Source: Ignavibacteriaceae bacterium
GTDB lineage: Bacteria > Bacteroidota > Ignavibacteria > Ignavibacteriales > Ignavibacteriaceae
Assembly: GCA_020848375.1 (NCBI GenBank)
Contig: JADLAF010000161.1
Span: 1-35,132, forward strand
Length of the DNA stretch: 35,132 bases
Reading direction: 5' to 3'
Made by a program: the position numbers and the translations under genes. Positions 1 to 8,100 of this stretch are shown here, in pieces (position 1 is the first letter of the stretch; the number at the start of each line of letters is the position of its first letter). The notes beneath the pieces were generated by a model. It was not told the origin of the DNA. It did no database searches and was given only the letters and a program-made list of their open reading frames with translations.

Positions 1-533
1 AGCAGTCTTCCGACAGTACCCTCACCCTGATTAACTTTTTCCACAATTTCAGCAAATGATTTAGTCAGTTCTTTTGTATTCTCAAGCGTACTGCGAGTTT
101 CATCAATAATTGCTCCGTAACCAACCGGATCAACTCCGATGATTGTCCCCCCGCTTTCGAGCTTGGCGGCATTGTCTGCTGAAATCTGCAGAACAATAAC
201 CTGGTTGCCCACAAGACCTTCAGATTCAATAGTTGCACGTGTAGAAGTGCTAAGATATTTCATTGCATCGGCAGAAATCTTCATCCTCACCTCAACCCGA
301 CCCGATGATTCGCCGGTGAATCTGACTTCAGATACCGCGCCGACCGAGATACCGCTCAGTCGCACCGGTGCTCCGTTACGCAGTCCTCCAATGTTGGAGA
401 AATACGCTGAAATTGTATAGGTTTCAGAAAATAAAGATTCTTTGCTTCCGACTAAGAAAACAATAAGTATTGTAAGGGCGGAGCCGATAACAACGAATAT
501 ACCCAGCCGGAGTTTGTTTGCACCCTGTGCCAT
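1..533 (-). CDS. mlaD: MlaD-family MCE-domain lipid transport protein (partial, 3' end off window)
   Basis: This reading frame starts with ATG at 533 and stays open to the window edge, giving the first 177 residues. Residues about 8-26 form one membrane-spanning anchor (LGIFVVIGSALTILIVFLVG). An MCE/MlaD domain follows at about 38-115, with the typical pattern of a short strand, GLRNGAPVRLSGISVG and then V..V. MlaD-type proteins form hexameric rings in the periplasm and pass phospholipid between the inner-membrane MlaFE complex and outer-membrane partners. After about residue 125 the chain turns helical (IIDETRSTLENTKELTKSF), as in longer MCE proteins of this lineage. The start lies one base after the mlaF stop, so the genes are surely co-transcribed. 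The family is certain; the substrate is not, since related operons also carry sterols or other lipids. Confidence 0.9.
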   Translation of the reverse strand, partial: MAQGANKLRLGIFVVIGSALTILIVFLVGSKESLFSETYTISAYFSNIGGLRNGAPVRLSGISVGAVSEVRFTGESSGRVEVRMKISADAMKYLSTSTRATIESEGLVGNQVIVLQISADNAAKLESGGTIIGVDPVGYGAIIDETRSTLENTKELTKSFAEIVEKVNQGEGTVGRL

Positions 534-534
534 A

Positions 535-1293
535 TTATATACCTGTTTCTTCCTCGATAAAATCAGGACTAAAAAAATTCACCAGAAACGGATCCGTATC
601 CTGCACCAGTTGATCCATTTTGCCTTCGAATAAAATAACACCGTCTTTCAGAACTATTGATCTGTCCGCTATGATTGTTGCGCATATCAGGTCATGTGTT
701 ACTGCAATTGCTGTCATTTTCAGTTCAACCTGCAGATCGCGGATAAGCTTGCTTATCTCTTTAGTTGTAATCGGGTCAAGACCCGTTGTCGGCTCATCAT
801 ACATCATCAGTTTCGGTTCAGTAATGATAGACCGTGCCAGACCGATTCGCTTTCTCATTCCGCCTGAAAGCTCAGAGGGCATCTTGTCAATCGCGTCACT
901 GAGCGATACCATATCAAGTGCACGCTCAACCTTGGCGGTCATTTCTCCTTCGGTAAAATTATAATTCTTCCTGAGAGGAAATTCAAGATTTTCTCTCACC
1001 GACATCGAATCATACAACGCCGCGCTCTGAAACAGGAATCCCATGTGCAGCCGCAGAGCATTCAACTCTCCGGGCTTCAGGTCAGTGACCCGCTTACCCC
1101 AGACCATTATATCACCGGCATCAGGCGTTAAGAGCCCGACCAGGCACTTCAGCAGCACACTTTTACCGGTGCCGCTCTTACCAAAGATAACCAGATTTTC
1201 ACCTTCACTTACCGTCAGTGAAACTCCCTTCAGAATATCAGTGTGTCCGAAGCTCTTATATACTTCTCGGATATCTACTATTACATCGGCCAT
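535..1293 (-). CDS. mlaF: ABC transporter ATPase, MlaF type
   Basis: This is a cytoplasmic ATPase of 252 residues that powers the MlaE permease. Visible motifs are Walker A GKSGTGKS (38-45), the signature LSGGM (142-146), Walker B LMMYDEPTTGLDP with D166 and E167, and the switch histidine in AVTHD (H200). Length and motifs fit the MlaF/Ttg2A family. LSGGMRKRIGLARS and YDEPTTGLDPI are typical of lipid-import ATPases of this group. Its start lies inside the 3' end of mlaE (13-base overlap) and its stop is one base before mlaD, so the three genes form a coupled unit read E-F-D. The lipid cargo cannot be told from the sequence. Confidence 0.95.
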   Translation of the reverse strand: MADVIVDIREVYKSFGHTDILKGVSLTVSEGENLVIFGKSGTGKSVLLKCLVGLLTPDAGDIMVWGKRVTDLKPGELNALRLHMGFLFQSAALYDSMSVRENLEFPLRKNYNFTEGEMTAKVERALDMVSLSDAIDKMPSELSGGMRKRIGLARSIITEPKLMMYDEPTTGLDPITTKEISKLIRDLQVELKMTAIAVTHDLICATIIADRSIVLKDGVILFEGKMDQLVQDTDPFLVNFFSPDFIEEETGI

Positions 1294-2087
1294 AACCAGA
1301 GCGTAATCCTTACCAGAACCATATCAAAAATAACTATCAGCATGGAAGCCATCACCACGGAGGTGGTTGATGCTTTGCCCACTCCTTCTGTACCGCGCGT
1401 AGCGTTATATCCCTTAAATGAACCGACAATACCGACAATAAAACCAAACACAAATGTTTTGCCAATACTTGGAATAATATCTGAAAAGCGGACTGAGTCT
1501 ATAACAGCATTTATATACAACTGAAATGTTGTATCCTGCACTATCACAACTGCTATATACGCTCCGAAAACGGCAAGGATGATAACATATACCGTAAGCA
1601 TTGGCAGAATTAGTGTGCAGGCAACAACGCGGGTTACCACAAGAAAATTAAAAGGATTTATAGCGGTTACTTCCATTGCATCAATTTGTTCCGTAACGCG
1701 CATCGAGCCAAGTTCAGCACCAATACCACTGCTTACTCTTCCCGCAAAAAGCAGCGCGGTCATAACCGGACCAAGTTCACGAACAACCGAAAGTGTAACC
1801 ATGGCCGGGAGAAATGACTCGGCACCGAAACGAGCAAGCACCGGATTACTTTGCAGAGCCAGTACCAGCCCGATGATCATACCGGTAATGCTTACAATCG
1901 GGAGAGTCTTAACACCCAATTCATCCATGTGTTTCTTCACTTCAGCAAACTCATACGGCGGCAGGAAAACTGATTTGAAGAATTTCATCGTAAAATCGAA
2001 TAATCCGCCGATAGATTCAAAAAACTCCATCACTGCGCCTCTTTCAGGCAGGAGTTTCTTTAAATTTGCTTTTCCCTTTTCCGGCAT
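1281..2087 (-). CDS. mlaE: ABC transporter permease, MlaE type
   Basis: This integral inner-membrane permease of up to 268 residues has hydrophobic segments typical of MlaE and the conserved core ...ALLFAGRVSSGIGAELGSMRVTEQIDAMEV, which is diagnostic of the family (the ELG-MRVTEQIDA block contacts the ATPase). It works with the MlaF and MlaD products encoded downstream. The start is uncertain. The first ATG (2087) has AAGGA only one base away, while an internal ATG at residue 20 (2030) is preceded by AGAGG at a good distance. It also begins MEFFESIGG, which resembles usual MlaE N-termini. A 249-residue product from 2030 is therefore at least as likely. The gene is first in the operon and diverges from the TRAP-type gene across 138 bases. 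Confidence 0.93.
   Translation of the reverse strand: MPEKGKANLKKLLPERGAVMEFFESIGGLFDFTMKFFKSVFLPPYEFAEVKKHMDELGVKTLPIVSITGMIIGLVLALQSNPVLARFGAESFLPAMVTLSVVRELGPVMTALLFAGRVSSGIGAELGSMRVTEQIDAMEVTAINPFNFLVVTRVVACTLILPMLTVYVIILAVFGAYIAVVIVQDTTFQLYINAVIDSVRFSDIIPSIGKTFVFGFIVGIVGSFKGYNATRGTEGVGKASTTSVVMASMLIVIFDMVLVRITLWLWPM
2039..2043 (-). promoter_or_regulatory. ribosome binding site favouring the internal mlaE start
   Basis: On the minus strand AGAGG lies seven bases before the ATG at 2030-2028. This is better spaced than the purine stretch before the ATG at 2087. It supports an mlaE product that starts at residue 20 of the long frame. Confidence 0.4.
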
Positions 2088-2225
2088 ATCCTTACTGGAG
2101 ATTATTCAATTTTGATGTAATTTAGAAAAATTTAAAGTTTAATTTCGGCAATTAGCCATTAATAGAAAAATAATACTGCATTCGCCCTGATGCTAATCAC
2201 TCAAACAGACAAGTAGAGAAGAAAA

Positions 2226-3314
2226 ATGAACAAAAACAGAAGAAACTTCCTGAAAACAGCAGTAATAGCCGGCAGCGGAGCAATGATCTATGGCTGCGGT
2301 GACCGAAAGGGGCAATCAGCTTCAGTTCACACAAATCTGACCCTTGAGTGGAAGATGGTAACTGCCTGGCCCCCTAAGTTTCCGCTTCTGGGTGAATCAG
2401 CGGAAAAATTTGCTAAGGCAGTAAACGAACTCACCGGCGGCAGATTTACCATACGGGTCTATGGCGCTGGAGAACTTGTTCCTGCCTTTGAATCATTTGA
2501 TGCTGTTAGTCAGGGGATTGCCGAGCTTGGTCATAGCGCACCTTACTACTGGGCAGGCAAAATACCTTCTGCTTCCTTTTTTTCAGCAGTTCCCTTCGGG
2601 ATGAACACAACTCAGACAAATGCCTGGTTTATGTATGGTGGCGGTCTTGAACTGATGCGAGAAGTTTATGGTGCGTTTAACCTTATTCCCTTTTTAACTG
2701 CCAACACCGGTGGTCAGACAGGCGGCTGGTTCAATCGCAAAATTCAATCGGTGAACGATTTACGTGGACTGAAGATGAGAATACCCGGACTCGGCGGTCG
2801 AATCATTACCAAAGCCGGTGCAACCACTGTGCTTTCACCCGGTGCTGAGTTATATACCAATCTTGAACGCGGAGTAATTGATGCGCTTGAGTGGGTAGGA
2901 CCGTATCACGACTATTTGATGGGCTTTCATAAAATTGCCAAACATTATTATTACCCCGGCTGGCAGGAACCGACCGGAGTTATTGAACTGATCGTAAACA
3001 AAAAGGCATACGAACAACTCCCCGCTGAATATCAGGCAATCATTAAATATGCTTCGCAGTCGCTGCTTTCTGACAGTATTTCTGAGATGTTCCTCAAAAA
3101 TCAGGAGTATTATATTAAGCTGCGCGATGAGGAAAAAGTGAACATCCTCCCCTTCCCTGATGAGGTTCTTGCTTTTCTGAAAGAAAAAACAAACGAAGTT
3201 ATTACCGAAATAACTTCTGCTGATACTTTCAGCAAAAAAGTGTATGAGTCTTATATACAATACCAGAAGAAGTTCGCCGAGTGGTATAGCGTGGGAGAAA
3301 GAAACTACCTGTAG
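2226..3314 (+). CDS. TRAP transporter substrate-binding lipoprotein, DctP/TakP family
   Basis: This 362-residue protein captures an organic acid outside the inner membrane for a TRAP-type secondary importer. The N-terminus has a twin-arginine motif (NRRNFLK, residues 4-10), a hydrophobic stretch and a lipobox-like IYGC with Cys24, so it is probably a Tat-exported lipoprotein (Tyr at -2 is unusual). The rest is a full DctP domain. Blocks such as WKMVTAWPPKFP, the GAGELVP turn, GGWFNRKI, DLRGLKMRIPG and the ALEWVGPYHD region closely resemble the 2-oxoacid-binding TakP branch. No DctQ or DctM membrane subunit gene is in the window, so the transporter partners must lie elsewhere or the protein acts another way. 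It is followed at once by 7-base repeats. Confidence 0.9.
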   Translation: MNKNRRNFLKTAVIAGSGAMIYGCGDRKGQSASVHTNLTLEWKMVTAWPPKFPLLGESAEKFAKAVNELTGGRFTIRVYGAGELVPAFESFDAVSQGIAELGHSAPYYWAGKIPSASFFSAVPFGMNTTQTNAWFMYGGGLELMREVYGAFNLIPFLTANTGGQTGGWFNRKIQSVNDLRGLKMRIPGLGGRIITKAGATTVLSPGAELYTNLERGVIDALEWVGPYHDYLMGFHKIAKHYYYPGWQEPTGVIELIVNKKAYEQLPAEYQAIIKYASQSLLSDSISEMFLKNQEYYIKLRDEEKVNILPFPDEVLAFLKEKTNEVITEITSADTFSKKVYESYIQYQKKFAEWYSVGERNYL

Positions 3315-3315
3315 G

Positions 3316-3343
3316 CAATGTACAATTTACAATGTACAGTTGG
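3316..3343 (+). repeat. 7-base tandem repeat tract (about 4 units)
   Basis: The units are CAATGTA, CAATTTA, CAATGTA and CAGTTGG in exact 7-base register, starting one base after the stop codon of the TRAP binding-protein gene. They resemble the short tandemly repeated sequences known between genes in several bacterial groups. Related tracts lie at 14478-14498 and 14623-14664. Confidence 0.75.
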
Positions 3344-3399
3344 TCGGTGCCTGCGATTGCTTAATACCTGAGTGCTATTGGGGTGCTTGAAGGACAGCA

Positions 3400-3520
3400 A
3401 GGTCACAAAGGACGGCAACGACAACTGCGCACGATACTTTGTTTAAGATCCGCGAAAATCCGCGCTACGAAGCATCCGTATCATCTGCGGTCCATTGGCG
3501 AAGCAGGTACTTTGTGACCT
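3400..3520. repeat. 11-base inverted repeat flanking the ATCCGCG unit
   Basis: AGGTCACAAAG at 3400-3410 is exactly complementary to CTTTGTGACCT at 3510-3520, so the pair brackets repeat copy 1. It may mark the ends of a small non-autonomous element or form a long-range stem. No target-site duplication is obvious. Confidence 0.5.
3447..3500 (+). repeat. dispersed ATCCGCG-type repeat, copy 1
   Basis: This stretch contains ATCCGCG twice (separated by AAA), then CTACGAAGCATCC, ATCTGCGG and finally CCATTGGCG. The same word order, ATCCGCG, GCGAAGCATCC, ATCCGCG, TATTGGCG, occurs at 14515-14569. The two copies are clearly related but have diverged. Confidence 0.7.
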
Positions 3521-3688
3521 GAGTAAGATTGTCATCTGTCTGTACAAAATTTAGGTCCCTAACTGCAAAATACACGTTGCCTGGTGTCCTATTTAAAGTC
3601 AGCGGGCAACAGGCAAAGAGAGTAGAACAGTATCTAGTCAATGTGCACCGCCAAAGGATTCAACTCATTTGACAATGATTAGAAGAAT

Positions 3689-3835
3689 ATGTTTCGTATT
3701 TTGGGCGGCGGACAGATCAAAATAAAGCAGACTTACCAGGAACGAACATTTGATTTTTACCTGTCCATTAATTCAATTGTGGAGACCGGAACCCACACTA
3801 AAAAACGGGGCGAATCTGAAAAGCCATACGAGTAA
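3689..3835 (+). CDS. possible 48-residue protein of unknown function
   Basis: An ATG at 3689, preceded by AGAAGAAT, opens a 48-codon frame that ends TAA at 3835, shortly before the next gene. The product is polar and basic (for example IKIKQTYQERTFDFYL), with no signal peptide or membrane segment and no family I recognise. It could be a real small gene, a remnant of a longer one, or chance. It is reported only because the spacer is otherwise empty. Confidence 0.2.
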   Translation: MFRILGGGQIKIKQTYQERTFDFYLSINSIVETGTHTKKRGESEKPYE

Positions 3836-3859
3836 GAAACAAATAAAAGGAAACACAAC

Positions 3860-4252
3860 ATGAATCGTTCAGGTGCTTTGGTACTTCTTTCAGCAATGTT
3901 TTTACTGGTGGGCTGCAGTAATCGCGGAAGTGAAAAAACGTTTAACGGCGTTCAGCTCTATTACACTTCTGATGTAACTGAAGCCCAGGCAGATGCACTG
4001 GGTGACTATCTTATAAAATCTGAATTTGCTAACGGTGAACCAAAAACCGTTCAGCTTGCAAAACAGGGAAACACTTACGAATTCAGAATGGTGGTAAAAA
4101 AGGGAATTGAAAACGATGCTGAATACGCAGAGATTTTTAAGATTTTTGCTAAAGATATTTCTGACAACGTTTTTAACGGCAGCCAGGTAGATTTACACGC
4201 GTGTGATGACAACCTTGAAACACTCAGAGTGTTTCCTATGGCTATGGAATAA
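3860..4252 (+). CDS. small secreted lipoprotein of unknown function
   Basis: This 130-residue protein has a clear lipoprotein signal: MNRSG, a hydrophobic core and lipobox LVGC with Cys19. AAAGGAAA sits about eight bases before the ATG. The mature part is a compact soluble domain of mixed helix and strand, starting with a strand and helix (VQLYYTSDVTEAQADALGDYL) and containing a second Cys in DLHACDD. I do not recognise the family. The alternation of strands and helices suggests a small alpha/beta domain that could bind a partner at the membrane. It stands alone, with large spacers on both sides, and is followed by a strong hairpin, so it is probably a single-gene transcript. Confidence 0.8.
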   Translation: MNRSGALVLLSAMFLLVGCSNRGSEKTFNGVQLYYTSDVTEAQADALGDYLIKSEFANGEPKTVQLAKQGNTYEFRMVVKKGIENDAEYAEIFKIFAKDISDNVFNGSQVDLHACDDNLETLRVFPMAME

Positions 4253-4275
4253 TTAGCCGCCCATTAATTACACCG

Positions 4276-4323
4276 ATTCGGAGGGCGGGGCTTCATTCGT
4301 AAAAGAATTCCGCCCCTTCGGAT
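4276..4323 (+). terminator. hairpin after the lipoprotein gene, possible terminator
   Basis: ATTCGGAGGGCGG (4276-4288) can pair with the arm at 4310-4323 over 13 pairs with one bulged C and two G-T pairs. The loop is 21 bases and can close further with TTC/GAA. No T-run follows, so it may be a Rho-assisted or RNA-stabilising hairpin rather than a classical terminator. Confidence 0.5.
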
Positions 4324-4596
4324 AATTGATTCACAGAGTAAAACTATCCTCGTGTTAATCCTCCCCCTCTGTTTATCACTATCAATCCTGAATAAAACTT
4401 CACCCAAAAGACCGCCAATTGCTACTGTGGGGGTAATTTCTCCAACTCGTAATTAGAAAGCCGATGCATCACCAACCCTTGTGACAGGTATCACCCGAAG
4501 TATTATTCAGCCATGTGTGACCCTATCGCCCATTCTCAGGTTCTCAAAAACGTTGTTTTGGGGGGATTTTATGTGTTTTTTTAAGCATCAGTCGCC

Positions 4597-4615
4597 GGCT
4601 AAGTCCTACTAAGCC
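4597..4615 (+). other. small hairpin in leader region
   Basis: GGCTAAGT, loop CCT, ACTAAGCC pairs at seven of eight positions. It could be structural RNA or chance. There is no T-run. Confidence 0.3.
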
Positions 4616-4993
4616 ACCTTTGTGCCCTTTGAAATTGGGCTCATAGACAGTTTCACAACGTGCTCGCAAAAAAATAATTTAATTGAATTTGATAGTTAAT
4701 TATATTGACCCGTCAGCTAAGATTATTTATCTCAGTATGTAAGTGGACATTTATCGATGAAGGGAGTGTTATGTATGAAAAATTATCAGAGCAGGAATAC
4801 CCCGGCAGCCCCTGTAATCTGAACACATGAACAATATTTTTTTGGCAGTTCCTGTGTAACTTTTGTCTTTACTTAAGATTTTGAATTTCTTCAAATCTCA
4901 GAAAGATAACAATTATACAATTCCCTAATTTTCTAATCATCAGAGGGTCTCTTTTCCGTTAAGACAGAGAAAGAAACTAATTGTGTGGTTTTC

Positions 4994-5122
4994 ATGAGAG
5001 TAGTAAGAAGAAATACCTTGTTTGATTCTATTTTCGCTTTATATGCAGTTTTGGTAAAAAATCCGAGGAAGCAGAGCAGTGCCCTTTCCTCTTATTACGC
5101 CATAGCAGGGTGTTTAAGATGA
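4994..5122 (+). CDS. possible 42-residue leader peptide overlapping the first propeller gene
   Basis: The ATG at 4994 opens a 42-codon frame whose TGA (5120-5122) overlaps the next start in an ATGA arrangement, the usual layout for translational coupling. The product is basic with a short hydrophobic stretch (FDSIFALYAVLV). Its own ribosome binding site is poor (GTGTGG). It could be a coupled leader peptide or a chance frame. Confidence 0.2.
   Translation: MRVVRRNTLFDSIFALYAVLVKNPRKQSSALSSYYAIAGCLR
5105..5110 (+). promoter_or_regulatory. ribosome binding site deciding the start at 5119
   Basis: GCAGGG ends eight bases before the ATG at 5119. An in-frame GTG at 5110 lies within this motif and has no ribosome binding site of its own, so the ATG start is preferred. 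Confidence 0.5.
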
Positions 5123-8100
5123 TGCGTAAATCTTGCCCAAACTGCAACCTCTCTTTCCTTGCTTGTCTGTTAGTGTTTTTTAGCTTTGAGGGATTGTTCG
5201 CCCAAAACTGGTCATGGAAGAATCCACAGGCGGGGTCAAATATTATTTATGATATCGAGCATGTAACAGGTAACATCTGGATTCAGGGGGGGGAAATGGG
5301 CACCATATTCAGAACTTCTGATGATGGTATTACATGGCATCAGGTATATAACCCAATGGGAAACAGAGATGTTAAGGATATCTTCGTTGTAAACGAATCA
5401 ATTTTGTTTGCGTTTGGTTCCGGCTCCTCCGAAACAGTATATACACGCATAGTAAAAAGCACTGATGCGGGGTTAACCTGGTCAACTGTTTCTAGCAGCA
5501 ATGAAGCATTTGAAAAAATCTGGTGTTTTAATGAGTCCACCATACTCGGTCTTGTATCAGGAGGGGCACTAAAGCGCTCGACAGACGGTGGCAGAACTTT
5601 TTCTGACTTAATATACTTTGGTGTTCAGGATCATTTTCCCAATTTCTATTTTGTGAATGACAGCATCGGTTATGCGGTAAGTCTGAGCGGATATCTTTCA
5701 AAATCTACCAACGGTGGTCAGTCATGGGCAGCCACAAACACGAACATGAACGCGGGTTATTATAGTCTGTTTTTTACCGATGTGAACAATGGTTATTTGG
5801 GAAGCAACTTTGGCAGAATAATAAAAACAACAGATGGCGGTGTTACTTTTACGGATTACAACACCGGCACCTATGCTGATTTTCAGGATATTGAATTTAT
5901 CTCTGATCTGGTTGGCTATGGTACAGGTTTGTTTGGGAATACCTGGCGGACTACGAATGCAGGCGGTACTTGGGAATTAGAGTTCAGCAGCCAGAGCCAA
6001 TTTTATGATTTTTATAGTGTTTCAGCTAAATCTGCCGGGGTAGCAATGGTCGCAGGTAATTATGGTAATATCCTTAAACGCAATAATACTCCGGAATGGG
6101 GCAGCTCAAATTATGTGGATGAAAACTCACTTACTTCAATGGACTGGGCTACTTCTCAGAAGGGATACGCAACCGTATGGGGCGGATATTTATTAAGCAC
6201 TTCAGACGGAGGTGAGTCCTGGTTCAGGCGTGATCTTATTCCGGGTATATATATTGCAAGAGTGGTGTTCGCCAATGAAAACAACGGCTTCATCTTCACC
6301 TGGTCAGATACCTTGTTTTATACCACTAACGGCGGCACAACATGGTCTAAAGCATTACAGCCACAGGGCACGTTTTCTATTCAGGCGGTTCATTTTCCTA
6401 CAAGTGAGATAGGTTATGCTGTCGGATATAACGGTGAGATATTAAAGACAACAAACAGCGGATTTAGCTGGGTATCTAATCCGCTTCCGGCCGGTGTCAA
6501 TCTTTATGATGTTTTTTTTACCACACCTGAAACTGGTTTTATCTCGTCACCCTGGGGAGGTACCTATAAAACAACAAATGGCGGCACGAGCTGGAATCTT
6601 ATTCCCGGATTAGAAGGTGTAGGACTAAGTCTCGATTTTCCTTCAGCCCTGGTAGGTTATTCAATTGGAGCAGGAGGTTATTCCTTTAAGACAACTGACG
6701 GTGGTGATACATGGTTTCCTATCAGCTTTCCCAGTCCCAGCATTAATTGTTATGCACTGAAGTTCACATCTGAAACTGAAGGGTACGCAGCCGGCAGTTT
6801 CGGAATGATATTAAGAACCGTTGACGGCGGGGTTACATGGTATCAGGAACGGAGCGGAACAGGTGCCGCTGACAGAACATTTTGGGACCTTGATGTTGAC
6901 CCTGATGGTGAGTTATGGGCTGTTTCTGCTTTCGCGGGAGTTCACAAAAAAAGACCCGGAGTTGGTGTACCTAACACAGTAAATTTATTATCCCCCGGTA
7001 ATTCTACTCCGGCTCTTCCGCTGATTATATTTTTTAACTGGACTACCGTCCCAGATGTTGAGCAGTATCAACTACAGTACTCAACCTCAGCCGATTTCAG
7101 TGAAAATGTAACTGAGGTTTTAATAGTTTCACCTTACCATCAAATGCTAAGCGAAGAACTGGATTTTTATACGACCTACTATTGGAGGGTGCGGGCTGTT
7201 AACAGTACTGGTCCCGGGGACTTTACACCGGTATGGTCTTTTACTACGTATTATCCAAATATCGTTTTAGGTGATGTTGATTTAAACACATCAGTGCAGG
7301 CATACGATGCAGGGCTGTTGCTTCGCTTTCAGGCGGGAAGCAGCATGCTCAACAAAGAACAGAAGCGAAATGCAAATGTTACAACCGATACCCTTCTCAC
7401 TTCTTTTGATGCATCGGTAATCTTGAGATATACAACCGGTGCAATCACTGAACTGCCTTATCCCGGAGCAGTTTTATCTGAGGCGGAACTGTTTACCGGC
7501 AGGTTTACTATGATGAATGATACGGCGGGATATCTGCCGGTATTTATTCGCAATGCAGAAAACATCTATTCACTTGATGCTGAATTTGAAATACTGAGCC
7601 AGAACAGCCGGATAGACAGTTTAACAAAAATTTCTTCCAATACACTAAGTTATTCAAAAAGTGAACTGCAGCAGGCAAAATTGGCTATGGCAGGTGCAGC
7701 TCCCTTCTGGCAAAACCAGAGTGGAGAAGTAATGCGGCTTTATACAACTCTTGGGAATACTCTCGGTGAGGAGCCGCATATAAGAATACGTTACCGGGCA
7801 AATGAATCAGTGGAAAAGATATATATATCAGGAAATCCTTCCGATACCGGTGATGAAGGAATTCCTCTTCGTTTTGCACTTGAACAAAACTACCCGAATC
7901 CGTTTAATCCGGTAACCACTCTGCGCTTCACACTCCCCTCCGAGGCATATACAGAACTGCGGATATATGATATTCTTGGTACTGAAATAATTAAACCAAT
8001 TTCCTCTGTGTTACCGGCCGGGGCACATCATTACAGCTTTGATGCCGGCAAACTCTCTTCCGGAGTTTACTTTTGTGAGCTGCGATCAGGTCTTTACCGC

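Larger units (their letters stand above)
3315..3859. other. 545-base spacer with degenerate repeats
   Basis: No convincing gene is present. The stretch opens with four 7-base units (3316-3343). It then holds an ATCCGCG-type repeat (about 3447-3500) framed by an 11-base perfect inverted repeat (3400-3410 and 3510-3520). A 48-codon open frame lies at 3689-3835. The remainder (3521-3688) shows nothing I recognise. The last bases carry AAAGGAAA, the ribosome binding site of the next gene. Confidence 0.6.
4324..5118. other. 795-base gene-poor leader region before the propeller operon
   Basis: No gene of normal size is present on either strand. Visible items are a small hairpin at 4597-4615 (GGCTAAGT/ACTAAGCC around CCT, one mismatch), GCCC/GGGC arms near 4624-4640, and a 19-codon frame at 4771-4830 that does have a good ribosome binding site (AGGGAG). 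A 42-codon frame at 4994-5122 runs into the first operon gene, and GAGGAA/TTCCTC arms lie at 5065-5070 and 5086-5091. The stretch is AT-rich after 4660, so the operon promoter is probably there, but I cannot place it. No known riboswitch class is recognised. Confidence 0.5.

Noticed and set aside
4561-4612. 13-codon frame after a G-run at 4559-4565 in the long spacer
   Set aside because: It is too short to support and its end overlaps a hairpin; the G-run alone is weak evidence of translation.
5110-5118. GTG start nine bases upstream for the first propeller protein
   Set aside because: The GTG lies within the ribosome binding site of the ATG at 5119 and would leave no site of its own.
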